Below are positions 34,007 through 43,331 of a stretch of 64,000 nt of DNA, piece by piece. The DNA is taken from assembly GCA_025449935.1 (NCBI GenBank), contig JANWIJ010000082.1:1-64000 (forward strand), given 5' to 3'. A program made the translations under genes and the position numbers. Every line of letters begins with the position of its first letter. The stretch's first letter is position 1. Origin of the DNA: Chitinophagaceae bacterium (GTDB lineage: Bacteria; Bacteroidota; Bacteroidia; Chitinophagales; Chitinophagaceae). A model generated the notes under the pieces. It was not told where the DNA came from. It made no database searches and saw nothing but the letters and a program-made list of their open reading frames with translations.

Positions 34007-34681
34007 ATGAAAAGGTTTTATTTGTCCGTCTTTACCCTCCTATTTGCATTTATGGCCAGCAGCCAGGTCCAGTTCGGCATTTTTGCCGGCCCCCAGGCAA
34101 CTGCCACCCGCTATACTATCCTGAACGAGAAACAAAAGAATGATTTTAAGTATGGATTCCAGGCCGGGCTTAATTTGAAAGTCCCCTTTGATGGCAACCT
34201 GTATTTTGCACCTGCGGCATTTTACAGCATGAAGGGATATAAAGTCACGTTTACGCAGTACCTGTTTCCACCCGATGTAAATGCGAAGGATAATAACACG
34301 ACCATCCATACGTTCGAACTCGCTGCCCTGCTCCAGTACGACCTGGGTAATGGTCCCTCCACTTTTTTTATTAAAGCAGGCCCCTCCCTGGATTTCCAGT
34401 TATTCGGGAAAGAAAAATTTAACCTGATGAACGGTGGCTCCGTCAGCAGGAATATGAAATTCAGTTATGGTGACTATGGTCATTACTCTGCCAATATGCT
34501 GGCGCAGGTTGGTTATGAAACCAGCAGTGGCTTTATGCTTTTTGCCCAATACACCCATGGCATGGCCAGCCTGAACAATGCCGATGGCGGTCCAAAAATC
34601 CGTCACCGCGCCTATGGTATCTCCATTGGCAAATACCTGAACAGGAAGAAGATCGTCCTAGACACAAAAAACAGGGAATAG
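34007..34681 (+). CDS. Outer-membrane beta-barrel protein (PorT-like/OmpW-like size)
   Basis: A 224-residue exported protein. Signal peptide about 1-19 (FMASSQVQF). The mature part alternates hydrophobic and polar residues with regular turns (YGFQAGLNLKVPF, LYFAPAAFYSMKGYKV, FIKAGPSLDFQLFG), as in the outer-membrane beta-barrel domain common in Bacteroidota (porin_2/PorT type). It is too small for a porin trimer and probably forms an 8-strand barrel. It has its own promoter and no clear partner. Confidence 0.75.
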   Translation: MKRFYLSVFTLLFAFMASSQVQFGIFAGPQATATRYTILNEKQKNDFKYGFQAGLNLKVPFDGNLYFAPAAFYSMKGYKVTFTQYLFPPDVNAKDNNTTIHTFELAALLQYDLGNGPSTFFIKAGPSLDFQLFGKEKFNLMNGGSVSRNMKFSYGDYGHYSANMLAQVGYETSSGFMLFAQYTHGMASLNNADGGPKIRHRAYGISIGKYLNRKKIVLDTKNRE

Positions 34682-34806
34682 GGTTCCGGATATTGGTACA
34701 CCAACTGGTGACCGGCCGGGTTATGTATCTTAACGATTTCACTCTATATTGTGTGTTATCCGGGAAAAACCAGCCCAAACTATATTACTAACAACAGCCC
34801 GACAGC

Positions 34807-36243
34807 ATGCTTTTTAATTCAATTGGTTTCGCGATATTCTTACCCATTGTTTTCCTTCTTTATTGGTTCGTGACCAGGAAAAACCTCCGGCTGCAAAACA
34901 TATTATTACTGGTTGCCAGTTATTTCTTTTATGCCTGCTGGGACTGGCGGTTCTTGTTCCTGCTTATTTTCTCTACGGCCCTGGATTATTATACCGGCAT
35001 AAAAATGTCGGAAGCAAAAACCCAGAAACTGAAAAAGTTTTGGCTGTGGCTCAGTATTTCGATCAACCTGGGCTTTCTTGGCTTTTTTAAATACTATAAT
35101 TTCTTCATCGAATCTTTTGCAGCGGCATTATCAAATGTCGGGCTTCACACAGATCCGTGGACATTACAGGTAATCCTGCCGGTGGGAATTTCGTTTTACA
35201 CGTTTCATGGGTTGTCCTATGTCCTGGACATTTATCAAAACAGGATAAAACCAGAAAGGAATATTGTTGAATACTCTGTATTCGTTAGTTTTTTCCCACT
35301 TCTCGTAGCCGGCCCGATAGAAAGAGCTACCCATCTTTTACCACAGATAAAGAAGCAAAGAATATTTGATTATTCAAAAGCCGTGGATGGGTTGCGCCAG
35401 ATACTGTGGGGTCTTTTTAAAAAGGTGGTGATAGCAGATAATTGTGCGGAGATCGCCAACACGATATTTAATAATTCAGCGGACTACGGGGGAAGTACGC
35501 TGGCACTTGGCGTCATCTTTTTTGCTTTCCAGATTTACTGCGACTTCTCCGGCTATTCGGATATTGCGTTGGGAACCGCGCGGCTTTTCGGTATTGAACT
35601 GCTCAGAAATTTCGCTTTTCCCTATTTCTCCAGGGATATTGCAGAATTCTGGAGACGCTGGCATATTTCACTGTCCACCTGGTTCAGGGATTACCTGTAC
35701 ATACCGCTTGGCGGCAGTAAAGGAGGCACCTGGATGCGTGCCCGTAATATATTCATCATCTTTATTGTAAGCGGTTTCTGGCATGGAGCCAACTGGACCT
35801 TTATCATCTGGGGATTCCTGAATGCATTGTACATGATGCCTTCTATTCTGTCCAAAACCAACCGCAATCACCTGGATACGGTGGCGCAGGGAAGAATGCT
35901 CCCTTCTTTAAAAGAAGTTATGTGGATGGGAATTACGTTTGGCCTCGCCTGTTTTGCCTGGATTTTTTTCCGCGCGGAAAGTGTAGGACACGCTTTTGCC
36001 TATATATCGGAAATGTTTTCCAGCTCCCTGTTTACCGTTCCCAGTATAAGACCCAAGATGCTGATCGTGCTGGTGATACTGTTCTTAATCATTGAGTGGC
36101 TGGGCCGGGAACAGCAATATGCAATCGCTAAACTTGGATTGACATGGCCCAAACCCGTAAGATGGGCCGCCTATTATATCATTGTATTAGCAATTTTCAT
36201 TTTTGGCGGAAGCCAGCAGGAGTTTATTTATTTTCAGTTTTGA
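34807..36243 (+). CDS. MBOAT family O-acyltransferase (AlgI-like)
   Basis: A membrane-bound O-acyltransferase of 478 residues with about 11 membrane helices. The family features are FNSIGFAIFLPIVFLLYW at the start, PVGISFYTFHGLSYVLD, the conserved FRDYLYIPLGGSKGG loop and the catalytic His in SGFWHGANWTFIIWG (about residue 327). AlgI-like members move acetyl groups across the membrane to modify alginate, peptidoglycan, teichoic acids or other glycans. The next gene follows after 2 bp and encodes an SGNH-like partner, so the two form an acylation module. The glycan target is unknown. Confidence 0.92.
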   Translation: MLFNSIGFAIFLPIVFLLYWFVTRKNLRLQNILLLVASYFFYACWDWRFLFLLIFSTALDYYTGIKMSEAKTQKLKKFWLWLSISINLGFLGFFKYYNFFIESFAAALSNVGLHTDPWTLQVILPVGISFYTFHGLSYVLDIYQNRIKPERNIVEYSVFVSFFPLLVAGPIERATHLLPQIKKQRIFDYSKAVDGLRQILWGLFKKVVIADNCAEIANTIFNNSADYGGSTLALGVIFFAFQIYCDFSGYSDIALGTARLFGIELLRNFAFPYFSRDIAEFWRRWHISLSTWFRDYLYIPLGGSKGGTWMRARNIFIIFIVSGFWHGANWTFIIWGFLNALYMMPSILSKTNRNHLDTVAQGRMLPSLKEVMWMGITFGLACFAWIFFRAESVGHAFAYISEMFSSSLFTVPSIRPKMLIVLVILFLIIEWLGREQQYAIAKLGLTWPKPVRWAAYYIIVLAIFIFGGSQQEFIYFQF

Positions 36244-36245
36244 TT

Positions 36246-37169
36246 ATGAAGAAGTTTTTAAAATGGTCAATTATTTTCCTCCTGCCGGTTTTGCTGACAG
36301 GTATATGCTATGAAATCCTGCTGCGGAAGATTCCAAATGATTACCGTTATAAAAAAGAGTACCTGGATAAAAATGCAAGGAAGATACAGGCGCTGTTCCT
36401 GGGAAGTTCGCATACTTACTATGGCATCAATCCTGCATACAGTTCCGTTCCCGGTTTCAATGCAGGCTATGTTTTTCAATCACTGGATTATGACCTCGCC
36501 ATTCTCCGTAAATATGAACAGGCGTGGGACAGTTTGAAATACATTGTTGTACCTGTTGATTATTTTTCGTTGTATTCCCGGCTTGGAACAGGTCTTGAAG
36601 CCTGGCGGGTGAAAAATTATAACCTTTACTGGGATATGGATATGAGCCGGAATATCGTTGAGCATTCGGAGGTCCTGACCAATTCCCTGAATGCAAATGC
36701 GACAAGATTTACCGGTTTTTACCTGAAGAAAAATTCATTTATTACCAGTTCCGCCCTGGGCTGGGGGACCGGCTACGATTCGACCCGGGAGTTGATGATT
36801 TCCGGCAAGTCAGCCGCCGAAAGACACCTGGCAAAGAATGATAAATATTTCAATGAGAATGTGGCGATATTAAAGTCGATCATTGAGTTTGCAAAAGCAA
36901 AGAATATCAAGGTGGTATTAATCACCTCCCCTGCCTATCGCTCTTACGTGGACAACCTGGACAAACAGCAACTAGGCCGTACTACCCAAACAGCCAGCGC
37001 CATTGCCGCAGATTATAACAATACCGTCTACTTTAACCATTTATCCGACAGCAGTTTCGCGGAAAGTGATTTTTATGATGGAGATCACCTGAATAATGCC
37101 GGGGCAAAAAAGTATACACTAAAACTGGACAGCCTGATCAGGACAGCAGAAAAAAATGGATCTTTCTGA
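36246..37169 (+). CDS. SGNH/DltD-like partner of the MBOAT acyltransferase
   Basis: A 307-residue protein anchored by an N-terminal helix (about 5-22). It has the SGNH-type nucleophile block as FLGSSHTYYGINP (S54 or S55) and the C-terminal Asp-His block DGDHLNNAG (D278 or D280, H281), in the arrangement of DltD, AlgJ/AlgX and PatB-like proteins that take the acyl group from an MBOAT protein and place it on a glycan. The Met at 36246 is chosen: it lies 2 bp after the MBOAT stop and begins a proper membrane anchor. The longer frame from 36144 overlaps the MBOAT gene. Confidence 0.82.
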   Translation: MKKFLKWSIIFLLPVLLTGICYEILLRKIPNDYRYKKEYLDKNARKIQALFLGSSHTYYGINPAYSSVPGFNAGYVFQSLDYDLAILRKYEQAWDSLKYIVVPVDYFSLYSRLGTGLEAWRVKNYNLYWDMDMSRNIVEHSEVLTNSLNANATRFTGFYLKKNSFITSSALGWGTGYDSTRELMISGKSAAERHLAKNDKYFNENVAILKSIIEFAKAKNIKVVLITSPAYRSYVDNLDKQQLGRTTQTASAIAADYNNTVYFNHLSDSSFAESDFYDGDHLNNAGAKKYTLKLDSLIRTAEKNGSF

Positions 37170-37203
37170 ACAGGTTCCTGTAGCACCGGTTTGTTAAGAT
37201 GTT

Positions 37204-38244
37204 TTACTCCTTATAAATTTTAACCGATTTCTCTCCTGTATTTTTAATGAACCCCCTGTACATGCCTTCCGTGCAAAATGGCATGGCAATATTCCCGTCT
37301 TTGTCCACAGCAATTAAACCACCATCACCTCCCAGGGATGGCAATTTTTTCATCACCAATTCATTTGCCGCATCTATTAATTTCATTTTCCCAAATTCCA
37401 TCATATCACTGATGCTTTTGGCCAATACCAGGCGGATATAAAATTCACCCCACCCCGTACCGCTAAACGCAGCTGTTTTATTATTGGCATAAGTTCCTGC
37501 ACCGATGATGGGGGCGTCCCCCACCCTCCCGAATTTTTTATTCGTCATACCGCCGGTGCTGGTGGCTGCTGCTAAGTTGCCGTGCCGGTCCAGTGCAACA
37601 GCGCCAACAGTACCATATTTATCATCGCGGTTTTCCGGTTGCTTCAGGGAAGAATGCCTGTTGCCGGAATCTTTTAGCTGCAACAATGAATCCTGTTGTT
37701 TTGCTTTTTGCAAATCTTTCCACCTGTTCTCCGTATAGAAATAGGAAGGATCAACGATTTCCAGTCCCTGTTGCATGGCGAAGTTCTCCGCGCCCTTTCC
37801 GGTCATCATTACATGGGGGCTTTTTTCCATAACTGCCCTCGCCGCTGTCACCGGGTTTTTGATCGTTGTAACGCCGGCCACTGACCCGGCAGCCAGGGTT
37901 TTTCCATCCATGATGGCTGCATCGAGTTCATTTTTTCCTTCATTCGTGAATACTGCACCTTTGCCGGCATTAAAGAGTGGATTGTCCTCCATGCTCCGAA
38001 CACAGGCCTCTACAGCATCCAGGGCCGTTCCACCATTTTTTAGAATTTCATTCCCGGTTTGCAATGCCTTATCGAGGGCATCCATATAGGCTTTTTCCCG
38101 TTCCGGGGTCATCTGGTTTTTCAATATAGTACCCGCACCCCCGTGAATAACCAGCACAAACTTGTTATTAAGGTTCCCGGTGACCGGCTGCGCAAAACTT
38201 TTGTTAAGAAGGAAAAGTGAAAATATGATGAACAGCTTTTTCAT
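37204..38244 (-). CDS. Isoaspartyl peptidase/L-asparaginase (Ntn hydrolase)
   Basis: A plant-type asparaginase of 346 residues from the Met at 38244. The signal peptide MKKLFIIFSLFLLNKSFAQ exports it. The precursor should cleave itself before the catalytic Thr212 in KYGTVGAVALD; STGGMTNKKFGRVGDAPIIGAG and GTGWGEFYIR form the substrate site. The enzymes split isoaspartyl peptides, asparagine or N4-glycosyl-asparagine. The frame extends to 38262, but the shorter form gives a standard signal peptide. It is divergent from tamB. Confidence 0.92.
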   Translation of the reverse strand: MKKLFIIFSLFLLNKSFAQPVTGNLNNKFVLVIHGGAGTILKNQMTPEREKAYMDALDKALQTGNEILKNGGTALDAVEACVRSMEDNPLFNAGKGAVFTNEGKNELDAAIMDGKTLAAGSVAGVTTIKNPVTAARAVMEKSPHVMMTGKGAENFAMQQGLEIVDPSYFYTENRWKDLQKAKQQDSLLQLKDSGNRHSSLKQPENRDDKYGTVGAVALDRHGNLAAATSTGGMTNKKFGRVGDAPIIGAGTYANNKTAAFSGTGWGEFYIRLVLAKSISDMMEFGKMKLIDAANELVMKKLPSLGGDGGLIAVDKDGNIAMPFCTEGMYRGFIKNTGEKSVKIYKE

Positions 38245-38341
38245 GTCAGGAATTTGGGGCAAATTACCGATTAAAGTTTTTGCCCGGCGCTCGGGAAAGC
38301 CCGTGAATCCCCGGAGAATCCCCTAACAACTTGGTACTGAA

Positions 38342-38372
38342 TTTGCCTGAAGCTTATGATTACCTACTTTTA
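38342..38372 (+). promoter_or_regulatory. Promoter of tamB
   Basis: TTTG at 38342-38345 and TACTTTTA at 38365-38372 (7 of 8 matches) with exactly 19 bp between, the Bacteroidota spacing. It would start transcription about 15 nt before the proposed CTG start codon at 38391. Confidence 0.6.
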
Positions 38373-38390
38373 CAATTCAAATAGCTGATC

Positions 38391-41300
38391 CTGAAGCGGT
38401 TTAAAAAAATACTAAAGTGGTTCTTCCTGTCCCTGCTGCTGCTTATTGCGGCGCTTTATATTTTTATTCAAACTCCTTTTGGTCAAAACTGGGCAGCCAG
38501 GCAGGTTACTAAACGCCTGTCCCGTGATCTACAGACGAAAATTTCCATCAACCACGTTAATTTTTCCTTATTCAATAACATGCACCTCGAAGGGGTGATC
38601 ATAGAAGACCGCAAAGGTGACACACTTTTATATGCCGGGGATGTTAAGGTCCGGATCACGGACTGGTTCTTTTTCAAGAAAGAAGCGGTCTTAAAGTATA
38701 TCAGCCTGGAAAATGCCGTCGTCAAGTTCCAGCGATCTGATTCGCTCTGGCAACACCAGTTTTTCCTGGACTATTTTACTTCTCCCGCTACGGGCAAAAA
38801 AAAGAAAAAAGCCGGCATACAGTTTAACCTGAAGAAAGTGGAACTGAAGAATGTGATCTTCATTAAGAAAGATGCGTGGCTCGGAAGCGATATGACAGCA
38901 AAAGTCTCCCTGCTGGACCTGGATGCAAACAATATTAACCTCGCCGGTAACACCTACGAGATTAATTCGCTGTTGTTGCAGGAACCTGTCATTTTAATGA
39001 GAACATATGCAGGGTTGAAGCCCCGGGATACATCAACCGTTGCGGATGATGGATTAACCAGGTCATACAGCTGGAACCGTGCGCAATCCATTTTTAAGAT
39101 CGCCAATCTCAAAATTATCAACGGCACGTTCAGTACGAATAAAGAAACCGGCCGCCAGCCATATGATTATTTCGACGGGCAGCATTTGTTTGCCACAGAG
39201 ATCAATGGCGAACTCAGCAATTCAACCTTTATCGGGGATACTGTTTTTTCAAAAATTAAATTATCCGCCAAAGAGCGAAGTGGGTTTGAACTAAAAAAAC
39301 TGACCGCCGATCTCAGGATGACCCCCCAGGGCATGGCGTTTACGGGAATGGATCTTGTTACCAACCGGAGCACCTTGCGTAATTTCTTTATGATGTCATA
39401 TGATGACATGAATGATATGGGTGATTTTATTCACAAAGTAAGAATGACGGCGCTCTTTGAAGATTCTTACGTGGACAGTGATGATATCGCTTTTTTTGCT
39501 CCCGCGCTTAAAACATGGAAAAAGAAAATTACGCTGCAGGGAAAAGTAAGGGGTACGGTAGATGACCTCGTGGGTCGTGACCTGCTGATACAGGCCGGCA
39601 ACAGCACAGTACTGAACGGCGATATTACGATGACCGGCCTCCCGGATATTAATAAAACATTTATTGACTTTAAAGCAAATGTCTTCCGGACAACCTATGC
39701 CGATGCAGTAACCTTCATACCGGCGATGCGCAGGGTAACCAGCCCCGATCTTAGAAAGCTGCAGTATGTCAGTTTCAGGGGAAGTTTTACCGGCTTTATC
39801 CGGGACTTTGTAACATTCGGCACCATTCAAACCAACCTGGGCACGGTCAGGTCAGACCTGAATATGAAACTTTCGCGGGGACAGGAACCGGCTTATTCCG
39901 GGTCTATTTCCACCGATAATTTCAGGCTCGGGGAATTTTTGGGAGATAAAAATATTGGCGCTATTTCCATGACCGGCACCGTTAAAGGAAGAGGATTTAA
40001 TGAGAAAACGCGTAATACCCTGCTCGATGGAACCATTCGTTTTGTGGATTATAAAGATTACCGGTATAATAATATTCTTGTAAAGGGAACATTGAATAAG
40101 AAATTATTTGAAGGAGTTGCTTCTATCCGGGATGAGAATGCAGACCTTGACCTGAATGGTGTTATTGATTTTAACAGCAAAACACCCCGGTTTGACCTGG
40201 TAGCGAATGTCAATAGTGCCAACCTGAAAAACCTTAAACTGACCAGTGACAGCATTGAATTCAAAGGAAGATTTAATTTCAACTTTACCAGCAGCAGTAT
40301 TGATGATTTTTTGGGTACCGCCCGGATTACCGACGCAGAGATAACCAGGAATGGGCAGCGTCTTCCTTTTGATTCACTGGTGGTTGTTTCATCCTTATCT
40401 GACAGCGGCAGGATCCTGACAGCTGTTTCTAACGAATTCAATGCCCAGTTTACCGGAAATTTCAACCTGGCCGGTTTGCCGGATGGCATTACCTACCTGC
40501 TTAATAAATACTACCCCGCCTATGTCAAAGCGCCACGAAATTATCCCGAAAGCCAGGCATTTAATTTCAAAATAACCACCCAGTATGTGGATGAATACCT
40601 GAAACTGGTTGATTCCAGTTTATCAGGATTTAATTTCAGCACCCTGTCGGGTAATATTGACCTGGCAAATAATAAATTAAACTTTACGGCTGATGTGCCG
40701 CAGTTCAAGTACCGCCAGTATGATTTCAATAATGTAAATGTAGTGGCCAACGGCATCGGCAACAACCTCCTGGTAAAAGGCAGTGCCTATAATATCAGGA
40801 TCAATGACAGCCTGAATATTCCCATGGCTTTTTTTACGGTTGATGCACGAAATGATTCATCCAGGGTCAGCATTACTTCGGGCGCCAACCGAACGGTGGA
40901 TACTGCCAATCTGAATGCACTTGTATTAACCTATCACGACGGTGTCAAGATCGATTTTGATCCGTCAACGTTTACGATCAGCGGCAAACTCTGGACGATT
41001 GATGAAAGCGGGGAGCTGGAATTCCGTACCAATACGCCGGCCAGTGGCCAGTTAGTATTAAGAAGCGGCGAGCAACGGATTACCCTTAAGACAGAGCCGA
41101 CGAAAACCGGGGGACGGTGGAATGATCTCAAAGTTGAACTGGCCAAAGTGAATGTCGGGGATTTCTCTCCTTTCTTTATGCCCAAAAACCGGGTGGAGGG
41201 GCTTGTTTCGGCCCATATAGTGGTAGAGGATCCTACTAATAAGCTGCGGATTACTTCCGATGATATACAAACAGAGTTCCTGAGACTTGACAATGACTCG

Positions 41301-43229
41301 CTGGGAGAAGTTAAAGCGTCCCTTGTTTATGATAACAGCTCGGGCGAACTGACTGTAAAAGGCAAAACCCTGAACCAGGATAATTACCTGGATTTTGATG
41401 CACATCTTTTTTTGCGTGATAAACAAAAAGCGAAGGATAATCTGATCACGTTAAAGACCAGGAATTTCCAGATCACGATGCTGGAGCGTTTCCTGGGCAA
41501 TTTATTTTCTGACATGCAGGGCTTTCTTACCGGTGATATCACCATTGCCGGCGAATTCCAAAACCTGAGTGTAACGGGGAAGGGCAGGCTAAAAGACGCG
41601 GGGTTGAAAGTGAATTTCACCCAATGCTTCTACCGTATTGCCGATACGGATATTGAACTCACCCCGCAGGAAATTAATTTAGATGGCATTGTATTAACCG
41701 ATACAGCAACGGGTAATCCAATTTATATTGTCGGCGGTATTGAGCACCAGTCTTTCAAAAAAATGTTTTATAACCTTGACATCACCACGCGCAAGCCCAA
41801 TACAACGGATGAGGCCCATAACAAGCCGGTCCTGCTGGTAAATACAACGTACAGGGACAATAAACAGTTTTATGGTTATGTCAAAGGAACAGGTTCGCTA
41901 TCCCTGCTGGGTCCGCAGGAAAATATGTATATGAAGATTGATGCCATCGCCTCTGAAACGGACAGCAGCTATATCACCCTTCCCCCGTCTGTCAGCCGTG
42001 AATCCGGCTACGCCGATTTTCTTATTGAAAGAAAATATGGACGTGAAATGACTGAAAGCGACCTGAACTTAAATTCAACAAATGTTACTTATGATGTGGA
42101 TGTAACGGCCAACCCGATGGTGAATGTGAAAGTGGTGCTTGACGAGCTGACCGGTGATGAAATAAAAGGAAAAGGTTCCGGCACCCTGAATATCCGCTCT
42201 GGCACCTCGGAAGCCTTATCGCTGCGGGGCCGCTTTGATATCCTGGAAGGCAGTTATCTTTTTACTTTCCAGTCATTTTTTAAAAAACCATTTGTCTTAA
42301 AAGAAGGGGCGGAAAACTATATCGAATGGAACGGCGACCCTTATGATGCTAATATAAAATTTGAAGCCTCTTACAAGGCAGAGAGGGTAAGCTTTGCTCC
42401 GCTGGCCAACTCATTGAACCTAAATACCGGCATCAGCAATGCCCGTGGCGATGTGTATGTAATCGCCAAACTGTCTGACAAACTATTCAAACCAAAAATA
42501 AATTTCTCCCTCGACTTCCCGAACAGCAGTGTAGCCATCAGTGACCCCGAACTGGCCCTGGTGATACAGCAGATGCAAAAAAATGAAAACGAGCTGAACC
42601 GCCAGGTTACTTACCTGATTGTGTTCAATAGTTTTGCCCCCAGCGAGCTGGCAGGGAATTACTCAGGTACCGGTCTTGGCCTGAATACCATTTCCGGGAT
42701 ATTTCTGAATGTCATCAGCGACCAGATCAACAAAATACTGGGCAACCTGCTTAAAGATGATAAATACACCATCAGCCTGAACACGTCGCTGTATAACAGG
42801 AACATCATTGATCCCAATAATAAAACAGCATTGAACCTCGGAAGCAATGTGAATTTTTCCATCGGCCGGTCTTTCTTCAATAACCGTTTTATTATTTCTA
42901 CGGGTGTCGGGTTTGATGCACCGCTGCAACAGCAATCGAACAATATCCAGCAGAGCCTGCAATTATTACCGGATGTAACACTGGAATGGCTGATCAATCC
43001 AAGCGGAACGCTGCGGGCTTCTTTTTTCTACAGGGAGAATGCGGATTACCTGACCGTAACCAACAATACCCAACCCGGCAAAGCCAAAAGGATTGGGGCA
43101 AGTGTTTCTTACAAAAGAGATTTTGACAAGCTCAGTGATATCTTCAGGAAGAAGAAAAAACCACAGCCGGTACCGGCCGAACCAAAACCTGAAATCGTTA
43201 AGCAGGAAGAGGTGAAAGGACAGGACTAA
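38391..43229 (+). CDS. tamB: Translocation/assembly module TamB, probable CTG start
   Basis: A very large TamB/AsmA-like protein that spans the periplasm and is thought to move lipids or help outer-membrane assembly. The first ATG (38580) would remove the membrane anchor. In the same frame, upstream codons from CTG at 38391 encode LKRFKKILKWFF plus a hydrophobic helix and the GQNWAARQVTKRLS segment typical of TamB starts; a stop (TAG, 38382) lies just before, and no ATG, GTG or TTG is available. From CTG the protein has about 1612 residues. The middle is a long beta-helical repeat region, and the last 400 residues form the TamB domain with VVLDELTGDEIKGKGSGTL and ending in a low-complexity Pro/Lys/Glu tail. 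Confidence 0.9.
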   Translation: MKRFKKILKWFFLSLLLLIAALYIFIQTPFGQNWAARQVTKRLSRDLQTKISINHVNFSLFNNMHLEGVIIEDRKGDTLLYAGDVKVRITDWFFFKKEAVLKYISLENAVVKFQRSDSLWQHQFFLDYFTSPATGKKKKKAGIQFNLKKVELKNVIFIKKDAWLGSDMTAKVSLLDLDANNINLAGNTYEINSLLLQEPVILMRTYAGLKPRDTSTVADDGLTRSYSWNRAQSIFKIANLKIINGTFSTNKETGRQPYDYFDGQHLFATEINGELSNSTFIGDTVFSKIKLSAKERSGFELKKLTADLRMTPQGMAFTGMDLVTNRSTLRNFFMMSYDDMNDMGDFIHKVRMTALFEDSYVDSDDIAFFAPALKTWKKKITLQGKVRGTVDDLVGRDLLIQAGNSTVLNGDITMTGLPDINKTFIDFKANVFRTTYADAVTFIPAMRRVTSPDLRKLQYVSFRGSFTGFIRDFVTFGTIQTNLGTVRSDLNMKLSRGQEPAYSGSISTDNFRLGEFLGDKNIGAISMTGTVKGRGFNEKTRNTLLDGTIRFVDYKDYRYNNILVKGTLNKKLFEGVASIRDENADLDLNGVIDFNSKTPRFDLVANVNSANLKNLKLTSDSIEFKGRFNFNFTSSSIDDFLGTARITDAEITRNGQRLPFDSLVVVSSLSDSGRILTAVSNEFNAQFTGNFNLAGLPDGITYLLNKYYPAYVKAPRNYPESQAFNFKITTQYVDEYLKLVDSSLSGFNFSTLSGNIDLANNKLNFTADVPQFKYRQYDFNNVNVVANGIGNNLLVKGSAYNIRINDSLNIPMAFFTVDARNDSSRVSITSGANRTVDTANLNALVLTYHDGVKIDFDPSTFTISGKLWTIDESGELEFRTNTPASGQLVLRSGEQRITLKTEPTKTGGRWNDLKVELAKVNVGDFSPFFMPKNRVEGLVSAHIVVEDPTNKLRITSDDIQTEFLRLDNDSLGEVKASLVYDNSSGELTVKGKTLNQDNYLDFDAHLFLRDKQKAKDNLITLKTRNFQITMLERFLGNLFSDMQGFLTGDITIAGEFQNLSVTGKGRLKDAGLKVNFTQCFYRIADTDIELTPQEINLDGIVLTDTATGNPIYIVGGIEHQSFKKMFYNLDITTRKPNTTDEAHNKPVLLVNTTYRDNKQFYGYVKGTGSLSLLGPQENMYMKIDAIASETDSSYITLPPSVSRESGYADFLIERKYGREMTESDLNLNSTNVTYDVDVTANPMVNVKVVLDELTGDEIKGKGSGTLNIRSGTSEALSLRGRFDILEGSYLFTFQSFFKKPFVLKEGAENYIEWNGDPYDANIKFEASYKAERVSFAPLANSLNLNTGISNARGDVYVIAKLSDKLFKPKINFSLDFPNSSVAISDPELALVIQQMQKNENELNRQVTYLIVFNSFAPSELAGNYSGTGLGLNTISGIFLNVISDQINKILGNLLKDDKYTISLNTSLYNRNIIDPNNKTALNLGSNVNFSIGRSFFNNRFIISTGVGFDAPLQQQSNNIQQSLQLLPDVTLEWLINPSGTLRASFFYRENADYLTVTNNTQPGKAKRIGASVSYKRDFDKLSDIFRKKKKPQPVPAEPKPEIVKQEEVKGQD

Positions 43230-43254
43230 CACGTGGGGCAGTCTGCGCTCCAGG

Positions 43255-43290
43255 GGTCAATGGTCAATGGTCAATAGTGAATAGTGAATG
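43255..43290. repeat. Heptamer array GGTCAAT x3, AGTGAAT x2
   Basis: Five consecutive 7-bp units, three GGTCAAT and two AGTGAAT, 25 bp after the tamB stop codon and in the gap before the end of ribBA. Confidence 0.8.
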
Positions 43291-43331
43291 ATAATAAGGG
43301 GGAAAAAAGAAAATCGAAATGTTCCTGGTTT

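Noticed and set aside
38580-38582. First ATG of the tamB frame as the start codon
   Set aside because: It would delete the membrane anchor, while the frame stays open upstream with a typical TamB N-terminus and a promoter in front.
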